This document shows, piece by piece, positions 8,173-15,062 of a DNA stretch of 47,844 nt. The DNA comes from Verrucomicrobiota bacterium (GTDB taxonomy: Bacteria > Verrucomicrobiota > Verrucomicrobiia > Chthoniobacterales > UBA10450), in NCBI GenBank assembly GCA_003219695.1, contig QHQA01000041.1:1-47844 (forward strand). The letters are read 5' to 3'. The notes below the pieces were generated by a model. That model was not told where the DNA came from and ran no database searches. It saw nothing but the letters and a program-made list of their open reading frames with translations. Position 1 is the first letter of the stretch; every line of letters begins with the position of its first letter. Both the position numbers and the translations under genes were made by a program.

Positions 8173-8832
8173 TTACAGGATGCCTACGGCACGAGAAATC
8201 AGCAGGACCACGATGCTCAGCGAGATGAAGATTTGACACATGGCGAGGCCTTTCGCCCAGTGCGCCAGCAGCGGCGCATCCGTGGGACCAAAAGTTGAAC
8301 TCTGCGTGAAAGCAATAAAGAGATAATCGACAAAACCGGGACGCCACCCTTCCGCGCCGAATCGGCCGCGCTCGATTCTCTCGATCTGCATCTGTGGAAA
8401 CACAAAACTGCGGCTGCCAAATTCGCGCCGCCGATCGCGAGCGTTTGGCCCGCCGCCATCGAGCCGCCAGTACCAGAGCGCAAACACCAGCACATTTGCG
8501 AGCCAGAGCTCTGCGCCTGACAGCAGGAGAGGAAGCGGCGCTTGCTTCTGACCAGGTAATGTGCGCACCAACAACACTACCGATCCGATTAACGCCAGCG
8601 TAATAATTGCGTTGATGATGATGCCGAGCGCATGGTTCAGCGAATGGTGTCCCATGCGATGCGTCGTAATTGTCGGCACAAGCAGAACTGCAATGATCGC
8701 CGGCAGAAGCCACGCCGGGCCGACAGTGAACCACGGCGGCAGCGCCGCGTAAATGCAACCGACGGCAATCAACGCCAGCAGCGCCTGCCAGCGCGGTTCC
8801 GGCTTATCGATGCGATCCAGCGAGGCAGTCAC
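8173..8832 (-). CDS. Conserved integral membrane protein, unknown function
   Basis: 219 residues from a GTG start. At least five hydrophobic segments (about 17-35, 38-52, 68-88, 108-118, 195-215). Distinctive conserved-looking motifs are LWYWRLDGGGP (about 118-128), FVFPQ, and the re-entrant-like DYLFIAFTQSSTFGPTDAPL (about 166-185), which resembles a pore or filter loop but is not a canonical K+ channel signature. It ends ISRAVGIL. The family looks conserved but I cannot name it with confidence. It is flanked by spacers without other genes. Confidence 0.7.
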   Translation of the reverse strand: MTASLDRIDKPEPRWQALLALIAVGCIYAALPPWFTVGPAWLLPAIIAVLLVPTITTHRMGHHSLNHALGIIINAIITLALIGSVVLLVRTLPGQKQAPLPLLLSGAELWLANVLVFALWYWRLDGGGPNARDRRREFGSRSFVFPQMQIERIERGRFGAEGWRPGFVDYLFIAFTQSSTFGPTDAPLLAHWAKGLAMCQIFISLSIVVLLISRAVGIL

Positions 8833-9037
8833 ACCCAGCTTATAGCGAGAATTTTATTCCGACGCGAGCGTTCCATTTGGTTCTCATTTAGCATCGCAAG
8901 CCGGGCAAAGTGCTCCCCAAAAACACGGCGCGTCCTGGAATCTGCGATGCCGTTTACAGTCCATCGATTTTTCGTTAATCAGGGAACCATCAATCGAACC
9001 AGAATCGAAACGTGTAATTAAGGGGGTTTAATCAGGT

Positions 9038-9598
9038 ATGAAAACGTTTGGTGTCATTACAGTAGCATTGTCTCTTGTGTTCGGCGCCCTTAGCGCTCGC
9101 GCAGCGAATCTTGATAGGATCTCGGCGGAGACCGGAGTTCCTGTCGCTAGGCTGCAGGCGGAGAGAGGATCCACCGGGCTTGGCTGGGGTGGATTGGAGA
9201 AAGCGCACCTGCTGGCTAACGCGTCTGGTCAGAGCTTCGACACGATCGTAGGCAAGTTCCAGGGCCACGAAGGCTGGGGGCAAATTGCGCACGATTACGG
9301 GCTGAACCTCGGCCACGTTGTCAGCAGCGCGCGCCGCTCAAGCCAGGCCACAGCACATGCGCAGAACCTCAACACGGTTCATGGCAAGAACCCGACTGTT
9401 CATGGCAAGAGCGCCGCGAACATCGGCCGAGGCCACGCGAGCAGGATGACCACGAGCAGAGCCATGGGGCATCGCCCGAGCTTTAGATCTGGCTTTAGCG
9501 GAACGCATGGTATGCGTTCGATGGGCCACGTGAGCGGATTCGGAGGATCTCACGGCGTGGGTTCCATGGGCCACGTTGGTCACATGCACGGCCGGTAA
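9038..9598 (+). CDS. Secreted protein with His/Gly/Met-rich C-terminus
   Basis: 186 residues with a clear signal peptide (MKTFGVITVALSLVFGALSA, cleavage near ARA-AN). The mature N-terminal half (ISAETGVPVARL, GLGWGGLEKAHLLA, GWGQIAHDYGLNLGHVVS) is a compact helical region. The C-terminal 70 residues are low complexity, rich in Gly, His, Ser and Met with repeated SMGHV motifs, which could bind metals. AGG lies 4 bases before the ATG. The gene ends 15 bases before a strong terminator hairpin. Export to the periplasm or outside is likely; role unknown. Confidence 0.75.
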   Translation: MKTFGVITVALSLVFGALSARAANLDRISAETGVPVARLQAERGSTGLGWGGLEKAHLLANASGQSFDTIVGKFQGHEGWGQIAHDYGLNLGHVVSSARRSSQATAHAQNLNTVHGKNPTVHGKSAANIGRGHASRMTTSRAMGHRPSFRSGFSGTHGMRSMGHVSGFGGSHGVGSMGHVGHMHGR

Positions 9599-9612
9599 CC
9601 GCTGTAAATCAA

Positions 9613-9655
9613 ATACAAAAGCCCCGCCCCGACGCTTCCAGCGGGGCTTTTGTAT
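9613..9655. terminator. Terminator-like hairpin, family A copy 1
   Basis: A perfect 15-bp stem (ATACAAAAGCCCCGC with its complement) and a 13-base loop, with TTTT within the 3' strand. It probably ends the upstream secreted-protein gene. It belongs to a five-copy family with an attached conserved segment (here 9656-9705, in the form CCGGACTAAACGGGCCAG). Confidence 0.75.
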
Positions 9656-10206
9656 CAATCCGACACCCGCCGGACTAAACGGGCCAGTCTCTCTCGCCAC
9701 GGCAGTTTTGAAAACGATTCGCACGTCTCACATCAGTCGAAAGCAAACTTAAGCGCTTGATGAATCTTCTGGAGCGCATCGCTGGGTAGCTTGCCCAATC
9801 TTCGCTCTAATCGCGTGAGTGGTAGCGATCCGATACCTCGCCGGAGGGTCATCGCGGGTGGAACGCGTTGTCCTGCCCGCAATGCTACGCACCCGCCTGC
9901 AGCGATGCCCGCCCGCATCGCATACGCGAAGCGTTTCGGGCGCAGCGGCAGCTTCGGGCAGGTAGCGTTGCAGGCGGGCCTCAACGCCTTGAAAAACTGC
10001 GGCTCTGCCGCCGGATGTTTACGCCTTCAGCGGCGAATGAGCCGTCGTCTTCAGTATTCCTCGCGCGTGCCGATCCAAAGCCAGCTATGATATCGTGCTC
10101 GCGCAGGCCAAGCACTCGATAATGTTTCTCCGATGCCAACCATGCAAACTCCATTCCGACGTTCCCCCAAGTCCAACGATAGATGATACGGATCGCGCTC
10201 GCTAGC
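9656..10206. other. Gene-poor stretch with a possible MazF/PemK-like 3' remnant and a GC-rich palindromic repeat
   Basis: No intact gene is convincing here. On the minus strand the codons at 9733-9840 read SLPLTRLERRLGKLPSDALQ and then KIHQALKFAFD, which resembles the end of a MazF/PemK toxin. Upstream of this, 9872-9980 holds a GC-rich palindromic sequence built on CCTGCCCGCAATGCTACGCA and its complement, which breaks the frame. Farther upstream (9981-10140) the minus strand reads EFAWLASEKHYRVLGL, which I do not recognise. The whole looks like debris of one or more small accessory genes invaded by repeats. Confidence 0.35.
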
Positions 10207-10420
10207 CTAAGCCGGCGCCGTCGCAGCTGTGATGGTGAGAAGCGGCACAATAGCGAAGTGTTCGGTGCCGTTCTCCTCGTAAGAAATAATCAGCGACGTC
10301 TTCCTCGTCGAAAAGCTCACAAAAATCCCGATGAGGCACTTCGAACACTCGCCCGGAAGCCGTCTCCACCTTGAATGGCTTGTCTTTTGTAATTAGCTCT
10401 TCAATCAACGACGCGTCCAT
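10207..10420 (-). pseudogene. Frameshifted small beta-rich protein, paralogue of the 74-residue protein at 19858
   Basis: From ATG 10420 the frame reads MDASLIEELITKDKPFKVET, then ASGRVFEVPHRDF. After the T5 run in the next codons, the continuation is found one frame over (VSFSTRKTSLIISYEENGTE and HFAIVPLLTITAATAPA) to the stop at 10207. Together this matches the length and pattern of the intact protein at 19858-20082 (KPFRLRSGDGAVIDVPTRDH). One extra T in a homopolymer accounts for the break, so either a recent pseudogene or a base-calling error. Function of the family is unknown. Confidence 0.6.
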
Positions 10421-10522
10421 TCGATTCGCAGCATGCCAGAGCAAAAGAGCAATTTCAAGTGCGCCAGAGCGTTTCAAAATCGATGCCCGCCGCGGCGGAC
10501 GCCCTGCGATATCCGTGTCATC

Positions 10523-10683
10523 CCTGCCCGCAGTGCTACGCACAGCGTTGCAGGCGGGCGCGTCATCCGTCGTCTTCTCCAAAGCGAAGCCCGCCGGAGC
10601 TCCTGCTCGCGAAAGCTTTCGGACGTTTCCGGCGGGGCTTTGAATGAATCCGGCAGCCGCCGGCCTAAACGAGCCAGCTTCGG
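10523..10683. repeat. Repeat block: family C palindrome followed by family A copy 2
   Basis: 10527-10562 carries CCCTGCCCGCAGTGCTACGC plus ACAGCGTTGCAGGCGGGC, present in reverse orientation at 26658-26695 and in variant form at 9872-9980. It is followed by a longer stem version of the family A hairpin (about 10581-10642, CGGCGGGGCTTT end) and the attached CCTAAACGAGCCAGCTTCG segment (10664-10682). No gene is supported between 10421 and 10763. Confidence 0.65.
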
Positions 10684-10763
10684 TTCATATCGAGCCGCTT
10701 CATCAATTCTGCCAAAGTAAGGAACCAGCTTGACGGCGAGTTTCGAACCTAAGATAAGGAACC

Positions 10764-11033
10764 GTGGGGAATAAAAAAACGAGACGCATATTTCTGATTG
10801 GAGCGCTGTGCGGAGTGATGATCACCGCCGCAGTCACCTTGGGGTTCGCAATTCCGGCCAACAACTACCACTGGCAAATGGAGATCTGGAAACGCGGCGG
10901 TGCAGCTTGGACCTCCGACAAAAATGGCCATTTCGGCTGGAAGTGGCTGGTTGAACCGATCCCGGATACTCCGAGTCAAAAGCGAGCTGTCCCACCGCCG
11001 TCGAAGGTGAACATTCGCACCGAGCAGCTATAG
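10764..11033 (+). CDS. Small single-TM protein of unknown function
   Basis: 89 residues from a GTG start; AAGGA 5 bases upstream (10754-10758) decides this start. Residues 8-29 form one hydrophobic helix, so the protein is membrane-anchored or an uncleaved signal protein. The rest is a Trp-rich, polar domain (NNYHWQMEIWKRGGAAWTSD, then FGWKWLVEPIP). The family is not recognised. It stands between two damaged accessory genes but is itself intact. Confidence 0.6.
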   Translation: MGNKKTRRIFLIGALCGVMITAAVTLGFAIPANNYHWQMEIWKRGGAAWTSDKNGHFGWKWLVEPIPDTPSQKRAVPPPSKVNIRTEQL

Positions 11034-11104
11034 ATCAGTCGGCGCGGCGGTTTGAATTAGAGCAAACGAATTGAAACAAAACCGGCTTCGGATAACGTTT
11101 GATC

Positions 11105-11306
11105 ATGAGTCTTGCGGAAATCGAAGAGGCTGTCGATAAGTTGCCGCCGAGGGATCTGGCAAAATTGGCTGCGCATCGCCCGTCGCGACAAGCTCGCCTG
11201 GGATAAGGAGATCGAAGAGGATTTTTCCCGGGGAGGCAAGCATGGGAAAACACTGGAGAAGATCGACACCCAAATCGACGCGGGCAATTTCACGCCGCTT
11301 CCGTGA
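11105..11306 (+). pseudogene. Frameshifted antitoxin-like small protein
   Basis: The first frame reads MSLAEIEEAVDKLPPRDLAKL, then runs to a stop. The second frame, entered around 11160-11175, continues IARRDKLAWDKEIEEDFSRG and KTLEKIDTQIDAGNFTPLP to the TGA at 11304. The combined pattern (short helical N-terminus on Leu-Pro, then AWDxEIEEDF and a final DAGxFxPL) is that of orphan antitoxin components seen beside RelE or PIN toxins. No toxin follows; the next sequence is the RAYT unit, which begins 16 bases after the stop. Confidence 0.5.
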
Positions 11307-11321
11307 GCTCCCGAAATTTGA

Positions 11322-11931
11322 AAATAGCCCAGCGTTTTAACGCTGGGTAAAGTAAAGAGATTCACAAAATGAGGCGAGTCCCGCCAGGGACGACAGAAGG
11401 CTTCAAGCAAGTATCGATTCCTCGTACACAAAACCGTGTTTCTTAAGCATCGCTACGTACTCGTCGCGAAAGGATCTCCTGCGATGATGCTCAGCCTGAT
11501 TTTGAATGTAGGCCACGGTAGCGTCCACCCCAGAAACGCTGAGGCTAAATACATCGTATCCTTCCTGCCAGCCGAACGAACGCATTTTCGGAAATGTCTC
11601 TCGAATCCATTTAGAGGAATTTCCCTTTAGAAGCTGCATCGCTTTAGCGATGGACAATGTCGCCGCCAAAGAGAGGAGCACATGGACGTGGTCGCTTGCT
11701 CCATCAATGGCAAGCGTCTTCATCTGATTTTGTTTCGCGATGCCCCCAAGATATGGCCAAAGCCGCGCCCGTAAATCCGAAGTCAGGCAGGGTTCGCGAT
11801 TTTTTGTGCTCCAGACGCAATGAACAAGGCAACTTGTGAGAGAATGCATAAGCGCATCTTTCTACCGTCCCTACCGGGACTTGTCACATTTATACTATCA
11901 AAAGCCCAAGCGTTGAAACGCTGGGCTATTA
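11322..11931. mobile_element. RAYT unit: IS200-like transposase gene between imperfect inverted repeats of about 80 bp
   Basis: The left end (11322-11405) contains a TAGCCCAGCG/CGCTGGG hairpin, a 20-base linker and a GTCCCGCCAGGGACGACAGAA hairpin region. The right end (11850-11931) carries the same two hairpins in inverted order and orientation (CTACCGTCCCTACCGGGAC, then AAGCGTTGAAACGCTGGGCT). The single gene between them encodes a Y1 transposase. This is the layout of REP-associated tyrosine transposases flanked by REP pairs. It sits between two damaged antitoxin-like genes. Confidence 0.75.
11403..11849 (-). CDS. REP-associated tyrosine transposase (RAYT / IS200-like TnpA)
   Basis: 148 residues, normal for the single-domain Y1 family. 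The hallmarks are present: an N-terminal beta strand LVHCVWSTKNREP, the HUH pair in SDHVHVLLS (His54 and His56), a helix with LLKGNSSKWIRE, GWQEGYDVFSLSVS, and the nucleophile helix VAYIQNQAEHH with Tyr114. Such enzymes cut and rejoin single-stranded DNA at hairpins. RAYTs are immobile single-copy genes that spread REP/REPIN sequences. It lacks a TnpB partner. All catalytic residues are visible, so it may be active on the flanking repeats. Confidence 0.85.
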   Translation of the reverse strand: MHSLTSCLVHCVWSTKNREPCLTSDLRARLWPYLGGIAKQNQMKTLAIDGASDHVHVLLSLAATLSIAKAMQLLKGNSSKWIRETFPKMRSFGWQEGYDVFSLSVSGVDATVAYIQNQAEHHRRRSFRDEYVAMLKKHGFVYEESILA

Positions 11932-12217
11932 TCAAAGCAAGCTCGGATCCGAGATCGGCTGTAGCTATCGCGTTTTGCTCACGACTTGGCGCGTTCCCTA
12001 TTTTTTTCGGGTAACGCGCCGATTTTTCTCGAACGACCGCTGTACGCCTGGAGCTTTGCTTTATCGGATGCGGGAATTTTTGCTTACCGTTCTTCTTGGA
12101 TTGCGGATCGACAAGGCGCGCTTTTCGTGGATCAAAATAATCCAGCACATCTTCGCCCCGGTCGAATTTCTCTTCGAAGTTTTTCGCTGTTGTCTGGTTA
12201 GCCTGCGATTTTTTCAT
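11932..12217 (-). pseudogene. CopG/BrnA-like antitoxin, C-terminus degenerate or cut by the RAYT unit
   Basis: ATG 12217 overlaps the end of brnT by 20 bases, as in BrnT/BrnA operons. The first 40 residues (MKKSQANQTTAKNFEEKFDR, GEDVLDYFDPRKARLVDP) match the N-terminus typical of CopG-type partners of BrnT. The expected ribbon-helix-helix part (VNVDFPxWM, TRQSxIKVWL) is absent. Instead the frame becomes basic and low in conservation, then runs through the right repeat of the RAYT unit to a stop at 11783. The antitoxin is therefore probably not functional. Confidence 0.55.
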
Positions 12218-12755
12218 ACGTCTCAATCTCCGCTGCGGTGGACCTCCTTACACTAGAACCCATCTCATAACTAGGGAATGGGTGCGCTAAGTTCTGGCGG
12301 GTGGCTGGCAAGGCGCGACGAATGAGCATAGCCAACGCGCTCTGTGACTGAGGAGCAACGCCGCCAGCAGCCCGCCAGAGCTTAGCCCGGGAGGGTTGCG
12401 GACCTTTGTCGCTGCAGCGGCGGTGCTCGTCGGTCAAAGATCCATGAAGGATATTCTTCCTCCTCGCGCCTTGCTGCAGCGCCAAATCTCCAGCAACGCA
12501 CCGTTTCCTATTTATGAGATGGGTTCTAATAATCCGAATTAGCGCGCCGCGATAGGTGATAATGCCAGACCAATGTTCGCTGCCGATTCTCCCGATGACC
12601 ATGTATCGTTTTTCTGACGCGTCTTTGGCGCCGAGAAGGACGTGCTTCGATTTCCAGAGCGCCTGCGCTTCGACAAAATCGATCCCGTGTTTTGCCTTGT
12701 TGTTCTCAGTTTTCCATGGATCGAACTCGAATTGCACCGAAACTTGGTAGCGCAT
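12198..12755 (-). CDS. brnT: BrnT-like toxin gene carrying an in-frame MITE
   Basis: The 5' part encodes a standard BrnT fold: VQFEFDPWKTENNKAKHGID, FVEAQALW, SEKRYMVIGRIG and HWSGIITYRGALIRI. At 12528 a MITE begins and adds 91 codons with no stop. After it the normal BrnT end resumes (SVRRSTAAEIETYEKIAG), stopping at 12198. Removing the element plus one TA gives a 94-residue BrnT with ALIRISVRRS at the joint. BrnT is a ribonuclease toxin neutralised by BrnA. The 185-residue product with its insert near the C-terminal strand is unlikely to fold normally. ATG 12755 was chosen because it starts directly before the conserved first strand. Confidence 0.7.
   Translation of the reverse strand: MRYQVSVQFEFDPWKTENNKAKHGIDFVEAQALWKSKHVLLGAKDASEKRYMVIGRIGSEHWSGIITYRGALIRIIRTHLINRKRCVAGDLALQQGARRKNILHGSLTDEHRRCSDKGPQPSRAKLWRAAGGVAPQSQSALAMLIRRALPATRQNLAHPFPSYEMGSSVRRSTAAEIETYEKIAG
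12256..12526. mobile_element. 271-bp MITE with 15-bp perfect terminal inverted repeats and TA duplication
   Basis: The ends are GAACCCATCTCATAACTAGG (12256-12275) and its near-perfect complement TCCTATTTATGAGATGGGTTC region (12506-12526). The first 15 bases match exactly and 19 of 20 overall. TA flanks both sides (12254-12255 and 12527-12528). The interior has no transposase gene. Deleting it with one TA restores a normal brnT, which proves the boundaries. The mobilising transposase is not in the window. Confidence 0.85.
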
Positions 12756-12794
12756 CGCAACTGCAAAACCAACATTCGCGTGACTAATTTGTTC

Positions 12795-12855
12795 AGCGTT
12801 GGATGTTCGACCTTCGATGATCGCTCGCCAAGACCTTCGGAGTTGAATGTTCGGC
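12795..12855. repeat. Degenerate GTTGGATGTTCGACC-type repeat
   Basis: Short imperfect units of the GTTGGATGTTCG / GAATGTTCGGCGTT kind, similar to 5959-5998, lying immediately upstream of brnT in the spacer. Confidence 0.4.
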
Positions 12856-12872
12856 GTTCTCTGGTACAAGCA

Positions 12873-12933
12873 AAAGCCCCGCCGGACGCTTCCGGCGGGG
12901 CTTTGAATGAATTAAACTAAACGAGCCAGCTTC
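12873..12933 (-). repeat. Terminator hairpin plus conserved segment, family A copy 3
   Basis: AAAGCCCCGCCGGA (12873-12886), CGCT loop and exact complement to 12904, followed by GAATGAATTAAACTAAACG and AGCCAGCTTCG. On the minus strand this reads conserved leader, 14-bp stem, then TTTTG. It is almost identical to the copy at 18207-18275. Confidence 0.8.
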
Positions 12934-12959
12934 GCTTCTTATTCATAGTACAGCGGCCG

Positions 12960-13082
12960 ATGTGGCCGGAATTCACCCGTTATCCGGGCACTCGCAGCGC
13001 CGCAATGAAGTGCAAAGACCGGCCGAAAATCAAGTCGGCCGGGAATGGATACAGCTTTAAGTTGGATTCCCACGAAATTTAA
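12960..13082 (+). CDS. Possible 40-residue ORF or gene remnant
   Basis: MWPEFTRYPGTRSAAMKCKD, then RPKIKSAGNGYSFKLDSHEI and TAA. Third positions are strongly GC-biased, like the surrounding true genes, which is why it is listed. No ribosome-binding site is evident and no family is recognised. It may be the last part of a lost gene. Confidence 0.3.
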   Translation: MWPEFTRYPGTRSAAMKCKDRPKIKSAGNGYSFKLDSHEI

Positions 13083-13179
13083 GGCAAGCTCTCACGAAAC
13101 CACCGGAACGTTTCGGAATTGATCGGCCAGAGCACTTGACTCTCATTGACGCTTCACGATTCTTGCCGACGAATTATTC

Positions 13180-14745
13180 ATGACGCGTCTTCGACACTTC
13201 GGTGAGGCAACGCCAGTTCTCCGTTATTGTAATTGGATCACTGCCGCTCTGGTAACATTGTCCGCAACGTATTTGCATGTCCTTTTTTTGCTAAATGCCG
13301 GAGGGCTGTGGCGGGACGAAGTCCAACTTGTGCATTTATCGCTGCTGCCGTCGTTCTCGGAGGTGTGGCAAAACCTGCCACATGATTCCTGCCCGATTCT
13401 CATGCACCTCGCGGTGCGCGGATGGTCGGCTGCGGCCAGCCTCGGAAATACGGACGCTGGTTTGCGTGTCTTGGGTTTGTACGTCGGGTTGTTTTTGCTG
13501 CTGGCGTTCTGGTTTGCCAGTTGGACGATGCGTAACGGCGCGCCGCTGCTGGCCTTAACACTCGCCGGGCTGAATGTGACGATCATCCGCGCGGGAGATT
13601 CGCTTCGCGGTTACGGTCTGGGTTCAGCCCTGGCGGTGCTCACGCTGGCAGTTATCTGGCGTCTGAGCTGGCGTCCCAACCTTGCAGTTTTTTCCTGTGC
13701 AGTGGCAGTAGCAGTCTTAAGTGTTCAGACGCTTTACCAAAATGCCTTCTTGCTATTCGCCGCGTGCTGCGGCGGATTTGTGCTGTGCGCCGTGGAACGA
13801 CGCTGGCGTGACACGCTTCTAATTTTCGCTGTAGGAGTCGCTGCCGCAGTCTCGTTGCTGCCTTACATTCCCTTGATCGCCCGGGCGCATTGGTACGTAA
13901 TTTACAAGGTTGGTTTTCGTTTTTCGCAAGGATGGAAGCAGCTCTCTGTGGCGACCGGTTCCCCGCTGACGGTTTTCACGTGGCTTTGGGTTGCATTGTG
14001 GATAGGCGCACTCGCAGCGACAGTTTTTGTCCTTTTTTGGCGCCGCCATCGTCTCCCGGAGCGCGTCCGGGGCATAATTCTATTTGCGGGCACCAGCCTT
14101 TTTCTTGGTGCGGCAGGTTACGCTTTCTTTCTAAAGCTGGCGGAGTACCCCACGCACCCGTGGCATTACGAGCCGCTAATGGCTTTTTCCGCTGTCTGTT
14201 TCGACGCAGTAGTTCTCGCAGCGTGGCGTTGGATGCGACCTGCTGCGATGGTCCTGGCGGCGTTAACGATTTCTATGACCTTTCTGTTCGAGCTGCCCGC
14301 GGTGAAATGCCGCCAGACTAACGTGGATCTCATCGCGGGCCGTGTTTCCAGCGAGGTGGCTCCAAATGACTACGTGATCGTCTATCCATTCTATTGTGGC
14401 GTGACGTTTGAACGTTATTACAAAGCCACGGCGTCGTGGACAACACTTCCGCCATTGGAAGACTACACATTACAGCGTTGGGACCTGTTTAAAGCAAAGA
14501 TGCAAACAAAGGACCCCTTCGCGCCGGTAATCGACCGGATTACTTCGACCCTTCAATCGGGGGATCGTGTCTGGTTTGTAGGGAACCCGTTCGCTGAGCG
14601 TTCCTCGTTCGACTGGGGTGTCCAGGTAACTCATTTCCTTTCAGCTCATTCCCAACGCACCGCTGTGGTAGTCGATCCTTCCACTAATTGCGTCAATCCG
14701 TTTGAGAACCTGTCGGTTTTCGTTGCGACAGGATGGAAGCCATAA
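13180..14745 (+). CDS. GT-C-type polytopic membrane glycosyltransferase-like protein
   Basis: 521 residues with about ten hydrophobic segments in the first 370 residues and a soluble C-terminal part. After the first helix comes NAGGLWRDEVQLVHLS, where the Asp-Glu after the first membrane span is the usual catalytic feature of GT39/GT83-like enzymes. IIRAGDSLRGYGLGSAL matches the arginine-bearing loop often seen in this family. Polyprenyl-phosphate sugars are the likely donors; the acceptor is unknown. Start at ATG 13180; no strong Shine-Dalgarno. It is transcribed alone and separated from the next gene by a large inverted repeat. Confidence 0.75.
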   Translation: MTRLRHFGEATPVLRYCNWITAALVTLSATYLHVLFLLNAGGLWRDEVQLVHLSLLPSFSEVWQNLPHDSCPILMHLAVRGWSAAASLGNTDAGLRVLGLYVGLFLLLAFWFASWTMRNGAPLLALTLAGLNVTIIRAGDSLRGYGLGSALAVLTLAVIWRLSWRPNLAVFSCAVAVAVLSVQTLYQNAFLLFAACCGGFVLCAVERRWRDTLLIFAVGVAAAVSLLPYIPLIARAHWYVIYKVGFRFSQGWKQLSVATGSPLTVFTWLWVALWIGALAATVFVLFWRRHRLPERVRGIILFAGTSLFLGAAGYAFFLKLAEYPTHPWHYEPLMAFSAVCFDAVVLAAWRWMRPAAMVLAALTISMTFLFELPAVKCRQTNVDLIAGRVSSEVAPNDYVIVYPFYCGVTFERYYKATASWTTLPPLEDYTLQRWDLFKAKMQTKDPFAPVIDRITSTLQSGDRVWFVGNPFAERSSFDWGVQVTHFLSAHSQRTAVVVDPSTNCVNPFENLSVFVATGWKP

Positions 14746-14886
14746 CACGATGTTCTTGCATGGCCGCGAACCGGCTCAGCGGAGCGACTCGTCTCCTGCA
14801 CCCGTTCGCATTGCTCTCCTAACCAGATAACTAGTTCGCTCCTGAATCTGGATCGTGGAAGTGTAGATCTCCATTTTGCTAGAGCT

Positions 14887-15001
14887 ATTTAAGTAAAATT
14901 GTGGCTGCTGTAGCCACGGCCCTACGGGCCGTTTCCTTGTTGAGAACAAGGAGCTGAAAGTGAAACCGGCCACAGGCCGGTGGCTACAACATTTCTTAAA
15001 T
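14887..15001. repeat. REPIN-like inverted repeat, family B copy 1 (intergenic)
   Basis: Nested arms: outer ATTTAAG...CTTAAAT and inner TAGCCACGGCCCTACGGGCC (14911-14930) facing GGCCACAGGCCGGTGGCTA (14968-14986), with about 26 bases in the centre. The same inner arms form the 60-bp insertion inside the neighbouring gene at 16261-16320. It lies in the spacer of the two convergent genes. Confidence 0.8.
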
Positions 15002-15062
15002 CGCCCTAATTGCACCGCGTGCGAAACAATCTTGCAAGATCGCAGCGCTTCTTTTCGCTCCA

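Noticed and set aside
11322-11405. CRISPR-like repeats near the RAYT
   Set aside because: Only two inverted hairpin copies, no direct repeats with spacers and no cas genes.
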